From Leucobacter komagatae (GTDB lineage: Bacteria > Actinomycetota > Actinomycetes > Actinomycetales > Microbacteriaceae), in NCBI RefSeq assembly GCF_006716085.1, contig NZ_VFON01000001.1, positions 1,984,001 to 2,048,000 on the forward strand: a stretch of 64,000 nucleotides of DNA, given 5' to 3'. The position numbers were made by a program, and so were the translations under genes. Numbering within the stretch: the first letter of the stretch is position 1; each line of letters begins with the position of its first letter. Positions 44,236 through 51,603 of this stretch are shown piece by piece. The notes under the pieces are model-generated. The model had not been told where the DNA came from. It searched no databases and saw nothing but the letters and a program-made list of their open reading frames with translations.

Positions 44236-45102
44236 GTGAGCGCAAACGCGATTCTGAACGATCCCGACTTCCGCAAGCCGGGGGCCGACCGGGGGCTACT
44301 CGGGGTGCTCCGGCACCGCCACCTCCTCTCGCTACTGCTCAAGAAGGGCATCTCGACGAGGTACCACGGCTCCGCCCTCGGCTGGGTCTGGTCGTACATC
44401 CGGCCGGCCGCGCAGTTCCTCATGTACTACCTCGTGCTTGGCGTGCTGCTCGGTGGCCGGAAAGACATCACGCTCTTCCCGATCTACCTGTTCTCAGGCA
44501 TCGTCGCGGTCAACCTGTTCAGCGAGGTGCTCCGCAATACGACGAGTGCCATCACCGATAACAAGTCGCTCGTGAAGAAGATCTACCTGCCGCGCGCGCT
44601 CTTCCCGCTCGCCGCGGTGGGGGTCGGTCTCGTCCACTTCCTCCCGCAGGCGATTCTGCTGCTCGTCGTCACGCTGATCTTCGGCTGGACGTTCGGCTGG
44701 CTCGCCGTTGGAGCGTTCCTCGCGGGCATCCTGCTCATCCTGACCTTCGGCCTTGGCCTCGGGTTCTTCTTCGGCGCGATCAACGTCGCGTATCGCGACG
44801 CGAAGAACTTCGTCGACCTGATCCTGATGTTCGCGACCTGGGCATCGCCGGTGCTGTACTCCTGGGAGCTCGTCTACAAGCACGCCCCGGCCTGGCTCTA
44901 CAACCTCTACATGGTGAATCCGGTCACGGCGGCCGTCGAGCTCTTCCACACCGCATTCTGGGTGCCCATCGCCCCCACGGATGCCCGCCCCACAGACATT
45001 CTGCTCCACACCGCTATCGCCGCGGTCATCGCGCTCGGCACGCTCATCATCGGGCAGTTCACCTTTAGGAAGTTGGAGGGGTCCTTTGCCCAGAACCTCT
45101 GA
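44236..45102 (+). CDS. Polysaccharide ABC exporter, permease subunit (Wzm/TagG type, copy 2)
   Basis: 288 residues with six membrane segments. It has TRYHGSALGWVWSYIRPAAQF, KSLVKKIYLPRALFPLAAV and NVAYRDAKNFVDLILMFATW, all family features shared with copy 1 at 35728. GTG start with a leaderless TAGACT. The 3' end overlaps the ATPase gene by 17 nt. The pair exports a lipid-linked glycan; the closeness of GlfT-like and LCP genes suggests a galactofuranose-containing wall polymer, as in the mycobacterial exporter next to glfT1. Confidence 0.93.
   Translation: MSANAILNDPDFRKPGADRGLLGVLRHRHLLSLLLKKGISTRYHGSALGWVWSYIRPAAQFLMYYLVLGVLLGGRKDITLFPIYLFSGIVAVNLFSEVLRNTTSAITDNKSLVKKIYLPRALFPLAAVGVGLVHFLPQAILLLVVTLIFGWTFGWLAVGAFLAGILLILTFGLGLGFFFGAINVAYRDAKNFVDLILMFATWASPVLYSWELVYKHAPAWLYNLYMVNPVTAAVELFHTAFWVPIAPTDARPTDILLHTAIAAVIALGTLIIGQFTFRKLEGSFAQNL
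45075..45081 (+). promoter_or_regulatory. Ribosome-binding site deciding a TTG start
   Basis: GGAGGGG lies 4 nt before TTG at 45086-45088. No ATG or GTG fits between the preceding sequence and the ATPase domain, so this site defines the start of the Wzt-LGFP gene. Confidence 0.7.
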
Positions 45103-46216
45103 GCCAGACAACCGGCCGGTCATCGCCTTCGAGAACGTGAGCAAGAGCTTCAAGATCAAGCACGCGCACTCGTTCAAGCAGGCCTTCATCTCCGCGATCC
45201 AGCGCAAAGAACTCTCGACGCATTTCAACGCGGTCGACGGTTTGAGCTTCGAGGTGCCCGAGGGCCAGTCCGTCGCGCTCATGGGCCGAAACGGCTCGGG
45301 CAAGTCGACGACGCTGAAGCTGCTGTCTGGCGTCATGGACCCCGACAGCGGCTGGGTTCGCGTTCGCGGCCGCGTCGCCGGCCTGCTCGAGGTTGGCGCC
45401 GGCTTCCACCCCGACCTGACGGGGCGCGAGAACGTCTACCTCAACGCCGCGATCCTCGGGATGAGCCGCGAGGAGACTGACGAGCGATTCGACGACATCC
45501 TCGCGTTCTCCGAGATCGGTGACTTCATTGACACCGAGGTGAAGCGGTACTCGTCGGGCATGTACGCGCGCCTCGGCTTCTCGGTCGCTGTGCACACCGA
45601 GCTCGACACGCTCCTCGTCGACGAGGTGCTCTCCGTCGGCGACGCCGAGTTCCGAAAGAAGTGCGAGCGGCGCATGCTCGAGCTGCAAGAGCAGGGCAAG
45701 ACGATGTTCATCGTCAGCCACAGCGCGAACCAGGTTCGCAAGCTCTGCTCTCGCGGCATCGTGCTCGAGCGCGGGCGCACGGTGTTCGACGGCCCGATCA
45801 ACGAGGCCCTCGTGCGGCTGCAGTCGAACCCAGACCTCGTCGAGACGGTCTTCCCGGTGACCGGGTCGATTTACGACTTCTACTCGGCCGACCCCGAGAA
45901 GTTCGGTGCCCCCATCGGCCCCCAGCGCGAGACCGGCGACCGCGTCCGCGGGGTCTTCCAAGAGTTCGAGCGCGGCCTCATCACGAGCCACATCCCACGC
46001 GGCCGCGTCGACCCGGTCACGTATGGCCTGAGCGGGGGCAACTTCCTCGCGGCCTACGTGCGCAGCGGCGGCCCGACGGGCCCGTGGGGCTTCATGCAGA
46101 GCGGCCCCGTTGGCAACCTCGACGAGTTCGAGCCCCGCGTCATGGAGTTCACGAACGGGCGCGCGGTCTTTACCCTCGACGAGGGCCTCCACTTCCAGGC
46201 CGACGACGAGGGCTAG
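45086..46216 (+). CDS. Polysaccharide ABC exporter ATPase (Wzt type, copy 2) with C-terminal LGFP-like repeats
   Basis: 376 residues from a TTG with a GGAGGGG site. The ATPase has Walker A MGRNGSGKSTTLKLLSG, VAGLLEVGAGFHPDLTGREN, signature KRYSSGMYARLGFSVAVH, and Walker B TLLVDEVLSVGD. From about residue 258 the protein carries an extra domain of some 118 residues with two LGFP-like units: GSIYDFYSADPEKFGAPIGP...FQEFERGLI and GNFLAAYVRSGGPTGPWGFM...VMEFTNGRA. In O-antigen exporters the Wzt C-terminal domain binds the polymer end, so this module may recognise a glycan in the cytoplasm. Copy 1 at 34960 lacks it. Confidence 0.9.
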   Translation: MPRTSEPDNRPVIAFENVSKSFKIKHAHSFKQAFISAIQRKELSTHFNAVDGLSFEVPEGQSVALMGRNGSGKSTTLKLLSGVMDPDSGWVRVRGRVAGLLEVGAGFHPDLTGRENVYLNAAILGMSREETDERFDDILAFSEIGDFIDTEVKRYSSGMYARLGFSVAVHTELDTLLVDEVLSVGDAEFRKKCERRMLELQEQGKTMFIVSHSANQVRKLCSRGIVLERGRTVFDGPINEALVRLQSNPDLVETVFPVTGSIYDFYSADPEKFGAPIGPQRETGDRVRGVFQEFERGLITSHIPRGRVDPVTYGLSGGNFLAAYVRSGGPTGPWGFMQSGPVGNLDEFEPRVMEFTNGRAVFTLDEGLHFQADDEG

Positions 46217-46262
46217 GGGCACAGCCCCGGCAGAGGTCAGCGACCGCGCGCCCAGCGCCGCC

Positions 46263-47279
46263 CTACTGCACCGACCAGCCGCCGTCAGAGGTGAGGATGG
46301 CGCCGTTGATGTTCACGCCGTCGTCGCTCAAGAGGAACGTGATCGACGCCGCGAGCTGCTCCGCCGTCGCGACCGACGGGATCGCGTCTTGGAAGGGCTT
46401 CAGCCGCCCGCTGCCGAACGCTGAGACGTTCGCAGGGAACGGGATCCCTGTGGCCACGCCGCCCGGCGCGACGGCGTTCACGCGCAGCCCCTCTGTCGCG
46501 TACATAAATGCCGCGCTCTTCGTGAGCCCGATGACGCCGTGCTTCGAAGCGGTGTAGGCGTTGCCCGACGCGTTGCCACGGATGCCCGCCTCAGACGAGA
46601 TGTTCACGATCGATCCCGCCCCGGCCGCGCGCATCATCGGCACGACCGCGCGGGTGAGCTTGAAGACGCCGGTGAGGTTGATACCGATGACGCGATCCCA
46701 GATCTCGTCGCTCGTCTCGTGAATCGGCGAGGAATCGTCGTTCACGCCGGCGATGTTCGCGAGCCCGTCGATGCGCTCCCCCGCCGCCGCGACAATCCTG
46801 TCGATGTCGCTCTGCTTGGTCACGTCGCCCGCGACCGGCACGACGCTCCCCTCCGGCGCAACCGAGGCAAGCTCCGAGGCGAGTTCCGCGAGCTTCTCGG
46901 CGGAGATATCGACGGCGACGACTCGGCCGCCCTCGCGCACGATGCGCGACGCGGTTGCGCGGCCGATGCCGCTCGCGGCGCCCGTGACGATGACTGTCTT
47001 GCCGTCGAAGCGGCCGCCAGTGACCCTCTCGCGCCACGCGCCACCCTCGGCGTCTTCCGGGATCTCGCCGCCGTTCACGGAGCGCACGAGGTCGTCGACG
47101 ACCGACTGGGGCATCTGGCCCTGGCTGAGCGCGACGAGCTGCTGCAGCGGCAGCGCGCGCACGGGCGTGAGTGAGTCGGCGCCGCCGCCTGACTGGGCGA
47201 GCATGGCGCGGATCGCGGCGCCACCCTCGGGGTGATCGAGCCAGTCGCCGATGCTGCTATGTGCGGTGAGTGTAGACAT
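46263..47279 (-). CDS. Short-chain dehydrogenase/reductase with N-terminal extension
   Basis: 338 residues. The SDR domain starts near residue 90 with TVIVTGAASGIGRATA, then GLANIAGVN, the catalytic Ser in IVNISSEAG, and Tyr-Lys in YTASKHGVIGL. The first 85 or so residues (GDWLDHPEGGAAIRAMLAQ, then LPLQQLVALSQGQMP) are not part of a normal SDR and look like a small helical module. I faintly recall similar sequence in the tails of actinobacterial family-3 beta-glucosidases. The ATG follows AGGGAGG. It is divergent from a TetR gene that probably controls it. The substrate is unknown. Confidence 0.82.
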   Translation of the reverse strand: MSTLTAHSSIGDWLDHPEGGAAIRAMLAQSGGGADSLTPVRALPLQQLVALSQGQMPQSVVDDLVRSVNGGEIPEDAEGGAWRERVTGGRFDGKTVIVTGAASGIGRATASRIVREGGRVVAVDISAEKLAELASELASVAPEGSVVPVAGDVTKQSDIDRIVAAAGERIDGLANIAGVNDDSSPIHETSDEIWDRVIGINLTGVFKLTRAVVPMMRAAGAGSIVNISSEAGIRGNASGNAYTASKHGVIGLTKSAAFMYATEGLRVNAVAPGGVATGIPFPANVSAFGSGRLKPFQDAIPSVATAEQLAASITFLLSDDGVNINGAILTSDGGWSVQ

Positions 47280-47335
47280 GGGGCCTCCCTCGCTGGGTGT
47301 CCCTGCCCTGCGCAAGGACGAGCACCCTCAGACTA

Positions 47336-47353
47336 CTCCAACACGTGTCGGAG
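47336..47353. promoter_or_regulatory. Palindrome, candidate TetR operator
   Basis: CTCCAACACGTGTCGGAG is an 18-bp palindrome with one mismatched pair, centred on ACACGTGT. It lies between the SDR and TetR genes and directly upstream of a reverse TAGTCT -10 (47330-47335) for the SDR gene, where a repressor would block transcription. Confidence 0.6.
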
Positions 47354-47409
47354 ACCTAGGGGTTTCGTTCCCGGCGAACCCCGAGCGCAATCCCGGGCGT
47401 AATTCCTGC

Positions 47410-47415
47410 GACAAT
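47410..47415 (+). promoter_or_regulatory. -10 element GACAAT, leaderless start of TetR gene
   Basis: GACAAT is 7 nt before the ATG at 47423; no Shine-Dalgarno is present. Confidence 0.45.
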
Positions 47416-47422
47416 CGAAGAC

Positions 47423-47980
47423 ATGGATCCCCGCGCAGCACACACCCAGGAGCTCCTCCGCGCAGCGATCGTTAGCCTCGCCGCCGCCCGCCCCATCACC
47501 GACATCACGGTGAAAGACATCATCGAGCGCGCGGGCGTGAACCGTTCAAGCTTCTACCAGCACTACGAGAGCCGCGAGGAGCTACTTGCTTCCGCGCTCG
47601 AGCAGCTCGAGACTGACATGGCGCGCGCCGACGAGCCCGTCGTCATCACCGACCTGACTCGCCCGCCGTCGGAGCTCGTGCGCTTCATGCACCACTTCGC
47701 CGAGCACGCAGACCTCTACCGTGGCGTCTTCGGGCCCAGCGGGTCTGCGCTCGTCGTTGCGCGCGTGCGCGCCCGGATCCTCGCGCTCGTGCGCGCCGGG
47801 ATCCTCCTCTCGCCCGAGAATCGCCGCCTCACCGACCTCCCGGTCGATATCGAGGCCGCGGGCACCTCCGGCGCGCTCCTCGGCGTGATCGAGGCGTGGT
47901 TAGCGCAGGATCCCCTCCCGTCACCGGAGGTCGCCGCTGAGTGGATGTGGGGCTTCTTGACACGCGAACAGCGGCGCTAG
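47423..47980 (+). CDS. TetR/AcrR family transcriptional regulator
   Basis: 185 residues. The N-terminal DNA-binding helix-turn-helix is DITVKDIIERAGVNRSSFYQ followed by HYESREELLASAL; the rest is a helical ligand/dimer domain. Divergent arrangement with the SDR gene and the palindrome between them suggest that it represses the SDR gene and itself. The ligand is unknown; a substrate or product of the SDR is likely. Confidence 0.88.
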   Translation: MDPRAAHTQELLRAAIVSLAAARPITDITVKDIIERAGVNRSSFYQHYESREELLASALEQLETDMARADEPVVITDLTRPPSELVRFMHHFAEHADLYRGVFGPSGSALVVARVRARILALVRAGILLSPENRRLTDLPVDIEAAGTSGALLGVIEAWLAQDPLPSPEVAAEWMWGFLTREQRR

Positions 47981-47990
47981 CCGCCGCACC

Positions 47991-48971
47991 CTACGCGCGG
48001 CGCTCGACCTTTTCGAGGCGCTCGATCTCGATCATCACGTCAACGGGCACGCCCGTGTCGCGCAGCACATCGCGCGTCGACCGCGGGTTCGTGCGGGTGC
48101 CCTCGCGCCAGCCGCGCTTCAGGCAGTCTCGCAGCTGGGCGCGGTCGCTCGAGGCCTTGAACGTGCGAAGCCAGCGCCTGACGCTCGCGCCGAAGTACAG
48201 GAACTTCTCCCAGCCGTAGAGCGCATCAGATCTGCGGAAGACCCAAAGCTTGTTGCGCACCTCGAAGAAGAAGCGGGGGCCGGGGTCTTGGTCGCTCGAG
48301 CCGCGTTTCGCGGTCTTGTGCGTGACGACGGAGGCCGGCGTGTAGATGCCGCGGGCACCGCGGAGCAGCCGCGCCGAGTACTCGAAGTCGTCGTTCCACA
48401 GGAAGTAGTCGGCGAGCGGAAGCCCGAGTTCGCGTACGCGCGCGGCCCGCAGAAACGCTGACACGAACGAGATGGAGCGGATCTCCATGCCGCCCGCCGC
48501 CGCCGCGCGGTCGCGCTCAGCCCGGTCAGCCTTGATCTTCGCCTTCGGCGTGTTCATGGGGTGGTCTTCGCCGTCGGTCCAGACGACGCGCGACCCCATC
48601 ACCGCGAGGTCGTCGGGGCCGGAAGCGCGGTAGCGCTCGTGGGTTTCGAGCGCGCCAGCGAGCGCGTCGGGGCCCGGAACGGTGTCGTCGTCCATGACCC
48701 AGACCCAGTCGGTCTCTTCGTCAACGACGGCCGCGGCGATCCCGACGGCGAAGCCTCCTGCGCCCCCGGTGTTCTTGTCGAGCTTGATGAGTCTCGCGCA
48801 TTCGCCCCACGCGGCGAGCCGCTCTTCGGCGACCTCAGCGGAGCCGTCTGTCGACGCGTTGTCAACGACGACGAGTCGGTCGACCGGGCGCGACTGCGCG
48901 GCGAGCGCGTCGAGCGCCTCACCCAGCAATTCGCGTCGGTTGAAGGCGACCAGTACTGCCGTGACCCGCAT
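47991..48971 (-). CDS. GT2 glycosyltransferase, GlfT-like (galactofuranosyltransferase candidate)
   Basis: 326 residues. It has VTAVLVAFNRRELLGEAL, VVVDNASTDGSAEV, KLDKNTGGAGGFAVGIAAAV, the catalytic-type WVMDDDTVPGPDAL, FLWNDDFEYSARL and a VTHKTA motif. The order and spacing match GlfT-type enzymes and parallel the gene at 40130. It probably uses UDP-Galf from glf. ATG at 48971 is favoured by AAAGG 7 nt upstream; a GTG at 48977 is possible. It stands upstream of convergent TetR and downstream of the LCP-galE pair. Confidence 0.84.
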   Translation of the reverse strand: MRVTAVLVAFNRRELLGEALDALAAQSRPVDRLVVVDNASTDGSAEVAEERLAAWGECARLIKLDKNTGGAGGFAVGIAAAVVDEETDWVWVMDDDTVPGPDALAGALETHERYRASGPDDLAVMGSRVVWTDGEDHPMNTPKAKIKADRAERDRAAAAGGMEIRSISFVSAFLRAARVRELGLPLADYFLWNDDFEYSARLLRGARGIYTPASVVTHKTAKRGSSDQDPGPRFFFEVRNKLWVFRRSDALYGWEKFLYFGASVRRWLRTFKASSDRAQLRDCLKRGWREGTRTNPRSTRDVLRDTGVPVDVMIEIERLEKVERRA

Positions 48972-49004
48972 GACCACCCTTTCGTTGCACGTGAAACCCG
49001 ACCT

Positions 49005-49010
49005 AGTCTA
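49005..49010 (-). promoter_or_regulatory. -10 element TAGACT for GlfT-like gene
   Basis: Reverse-strand TAGACT about 33 nt before the ATG at 48971; the short leader includes the Shine-Dalgarno. Confidence 0.5.
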
Positions 49011-49019
49011 GGGGATCGC

Positions 49020-50450
49020 TCACTGAGCGTCGCCCTCGGGCTGCGGGCTGGCGGCAGCCACGCCCTGCGCGACGAGGTCGCGAATCACCGAGTAGTTGGG
49101 GTCTTCAGGGTCGACTGTGGGCGGCACGAGTTCGACGTTCACGATCTCGTGCCCGCGCGCCTTCCCCGCGAGGTCTACGAAGCGGCCGAGCATCGAGTCT
49201 GGGATGTCGGTCTTCACGAGCTGCGTTCCGGCCGCGGCGATCTCTTGGAAGCGCAGCAACACGTTCGTCGGGTTCATCTGGGCAAGGATGGCCGCCTGCA
49301 GGTCGCGCTGGCGCTGCATCCGGTCGTAGTCGCCGTTCGCCGAGCCGTAGCGCGAGCGAGCGAACCACTGGGCGTAGTAGCCGTTGAGGTGCTGCTCGCC
49401 CGGGTCGATCCACTCATCGACGTTCACGAGCTCACCCGTGTACTCGTCGATCCCGCCGCCGATCGGCAGCGGCTCTGGCACGTTGACGGTGACCCCGCCG
49501 AGCGCGTCGATGATGTTCGAGAACGCGTCCATGTTCAGCAGCACGTAGAACTGGGGGTCGAGGCCTGTCGCACCCTGCACCGCGTCCTTCGTCGCCTCAA
49601 TGCCGGGCTCGGAGCCCTTCGATGCTGCGTCAGGGTAGAGCCCCTCGTACATGTCGGGGAAATCCTCGACCTCGGTGTACACGGCGTTGAGGTAGCAGGT
49701 CGTGTAGCAGCCGCCCCAGTCGCCGAACGAGTTCGGCGCGACGCCGAAGCCGTTCGGGTGGATCGAGCTCATCGGCGATTCTTCCGGGAAGGGCATGTTG
49801 ATGAGCTCGCGCGGCAGGCCGATGATCACCGACTGCCCCGTCTTCGCGTCGACGCTCACGAGCGAGATCGAGTCGGGCCGCATCCCCTCACGGTCTGAGC
49901 CGGCGTCGGTTCCGAGCAGCAGGATGTTGTAGCGCCCGTCGATCGGGGCGACCGCCGGTGCGCCGATGAAGATGCTGCCGATTGCACCGCGACCCGAGTT
50001 GATGAGCGTCGCGGCCCAGGCCGCGCCCGCGACCGGGAGCACCGTGAGCAGCACGGAGAGGATCGCGACCGGCACGCGCCACTTCGGCTTGACCTTCACG
50101 AGCTTCGTGAGCCTGAGCGTGTCGATGCCGAGCACGAGCCACATGATTCCAACGCCGACGACGAGCCACTGGAGCACGAACAGGAACAGCCCGTTCGTGA
50201 GCACGGACAGCGTCGCCGCGCGCGCGAACGTGAGCCCCAGGAGGGCGATGACCGCGAGCACGATCGCGCCGATCGTCACCCCGATCCCGAACCTGCCGAG
50301 TTTCCGGTTGCCGGCGAGCAGCTGCGCGCTGCCCGGCAGCAGAAAGCCAAGCACCACGAGCCACCTCGCACGCTTCGTCATGAGCGGCGGCGACGACAGG
50401 TCAGGGGTGCGTATCGGCCGTTCTAGGTCGTAATCGAGGCTTCCGCTCAT
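49020..50450 (-). CDS. LytR-CpsA-Psr (LCP) family glycopolymer-peptidoglycan ligase
   Basis: 476 residues. The LCP catalytic domain starts near residue 175 with YNILLLGTDAGSDREGMRPDS, then SVIIGLPRELINMPFP, the Cys-containing insert GGCYTTCYLNAVY, FARSRYGSANGDYDRMQRQ and a C-terminal tail. LCP enzymes transfer polyprenyl-linked glycopolymers onto peptidoglycan outside the cell. The N-terminal part is unusual: about four membrane segments starting LPGSAQLLAGNRKLGRFGIG, instead of the usual single anchor. ATG overlaps the galE stop in ATGA, so the two are co-expressed. Confidence 0.9.
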   Translation of the reverse strand: MSGSLDYDLERPIRTPDLSSPPLMTKRARWLVVLGFLLPGSAQLLAGNRKLGRFGIGVTIGAIVLAVIALLGLTFARAATLSVLTNGLFLFVLQWLVVGVGIMWLVLGIDTLRLTKLVKVKPKWRVPVAILSVLLTVLPVAGAAWAATLINSGRGAIGSIFIGAPAVAPIDGRYNILLLGTDAGSDREGMRPDSISLVSVDAKTGQSVIIGLPRELINMPFPEESPMSSIHPNGFGVAPNSFGDWGGCYTTCYLNAVYTEVEDFPDMYEGLYPDAASKGSEPGIEATKDAVQGATGLDPQFYVLLNMDAFSNIIDALGGVTVNVPEPLPIGGGIDEYTGELVNVDEWIDPGEQHLNGYYAQWFARSRYGSANGDYDRMQRQRDLQAAILAQMNPTNVLLRFQEIAAAGTQLVKTDIPDSMLGRFVDLAGKARGHEIVNVELVPPTVDPEDPNYSVIRDLVAQGVAAASPQPEGDAQ

Positions 50451-51460
50451 GCACCGTACCCGTCGGGATTCGCAGACTGCCAGGCCCACGAGTCCTTGCA
50501 GGCGTCAGCGAGCGAGCGGCTCGTCTGCCACTCGAGTTCGCGGTTCGCCTTCGCCGGGTTCGCAACCGTCTCAGCAACGTCGCCGTCGCGCGCGGGGACG
50601 ACAACGTACGGGATCTCGCGGCCGGCGGCCTCTCCGAACGCCCGCACAACGTCGAGCACGCTCGAACCGTTGCCGGAGCCGAGGTTGTAGGTCGTCACGC
50701 CGGGGCTCATCCGCTCGAGCGCCGCCGCGTGCCCCTCGGCGAGGTCCATCACGTGGATGTAGTCGCGCACCCCGGTGCCGTCGGGCGTGGGGTAACTGTC
50801 GCCGAAGACGCTGAGCTGCTCGCGCTTGCCGACCGCGACCTGCGCGATGAACGGCATGAGATTGTTCGGGATCCCTGAGGGGTCCTCGCCGATCCGCCCC
50901 GAGGGGTGCGCGCCGACTGGGTTGAAGTAACGGAGCAGCACGCCCTCAAGCTCTGGCCACGACACCTGCGTGTCGCGGATGATCTGCTCGATCATGGCCT
51001 TCGACCAGCCGTAGGGGTTCGTGAGTCCGACGCCCGCCGGGTGCTCCTCATCCTGCGGCACGTACTGCGGGTCGCCGTACACCGTCGCGCTCGAGCTGAA
51101 GACGAGGCGGGTGATGCCGCGCTCGCGCATGAGGTCGAGCAGGTTGAGCGTCGAGTCGATGTTCACGCGGTAGTAGCGAGTCGGCTGCGCGACCGACTCC
51201 CCGACGGCCTTGAGGCCTGCGAAGTGCACGACCGCGTCGACCTCGAGCCCGTCGAACGCTGCCTCGGCCGCTGCTCGATCAGCCAGGTCGGCTTCGATCA
51301 CCGGGATCGAGCGGCCCGTGAGTTCTTCGACGCGGCGCACCGCCTCGCGGCTGCTGTTCGAAAAGTCATCGAGCACGACGACGTCGTGGCCGCGCTCAAG
51401 GAGCACGAGGGCAGTGTGGGAGCCGATGTAGCCGGCGCCGCCGGTGAGCAGAACACGCAT
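50447..51460 (-). CDS. galE: UDP-glucose 4-epimerase
   Basis: 337 residues. It has the NAD site LLTGGAGYIGSHTALVL, HFAGLKAVGESVAQP, the Ser in FSSSATVYGDP, Tyr-Lys in NPYGWSKAMIEQI, and RYFNPVGAHPSGRIGEDP, the standard GalE signature. It makes UDP-galactose, the substrate of glf at 6657. Leaderless TAGCCT seven nt before the ATG. It is the first gene of a galE-LCP transcript. Confidence 0.95.
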   Translation of the reverse strand: MRVLLTGGAGYIGSHTALVLLERGHDVVVLDDFSNSSREAVRRVEELTGRSIPVIEADLADRAAAEAAFDGLEVDAVVHFAGLKAVGESVAQPTRYYRVNIDSTLNLLDLMRERGITRLVFSSSATVYGDPQYVPQDEEHPAGVGLTNPYGWSKAMIEQIIRDTQVSWPELEGVLLRYFNPVGAHPSGRIGEDPSGIPNNLMPFIAQVAVGKREQLSVFGDSYPTPDGTGVRDYIHVMDLAEGHAAALERMSPGVTTYNLGSGNGSSVLDVVRAFGEAAGREIPYVVVPARDGDVAETVANPAKANRELEWQTSRSLADACKDSWAWQSANPDGYGA

Positions 51461-51467
51461 AGCAAAG

Positions 51468-51473
51468 AGGCTA
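51468..51473 (-). promoter_or_regulatory. -10 element TAGCCT for galE
   Basis: Reverse-strand TAGCCT is 7 nt before the galE ATG at 51460. Confidence 0.5.
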
Positions 51474-51553
51474 CTTCACCTCTCTTTGGAGAACCATCAG
51501 GCACTCCGAGAACTCACAGGGCGCGCCGTGCAGAATGCACATTCACAGCCCCC

Positions 51554-51559
51554 TAGAAT
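51554..51559 (+). promoter_or_regulatory. -10 element TAGAAT for gene at 51604
   Basis: TAGAAT lies about 45 nt before the ATG at 51604, which carries its own GGAGG site at 51595-51599. Confidence 0.5.
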
Positions 51560-51603
51560 GGCTATGGGTCCAGAGTTATTGGCACAAACGGTTCGGAGGC
51601 GGC

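Noticed and set aside
45065..46222. Reverse-strand open frame covering the Wzt-LGFP gene
   Set aside because: Low-complexity antisense frame; the + strand protein has all ABC ATPase motifs.
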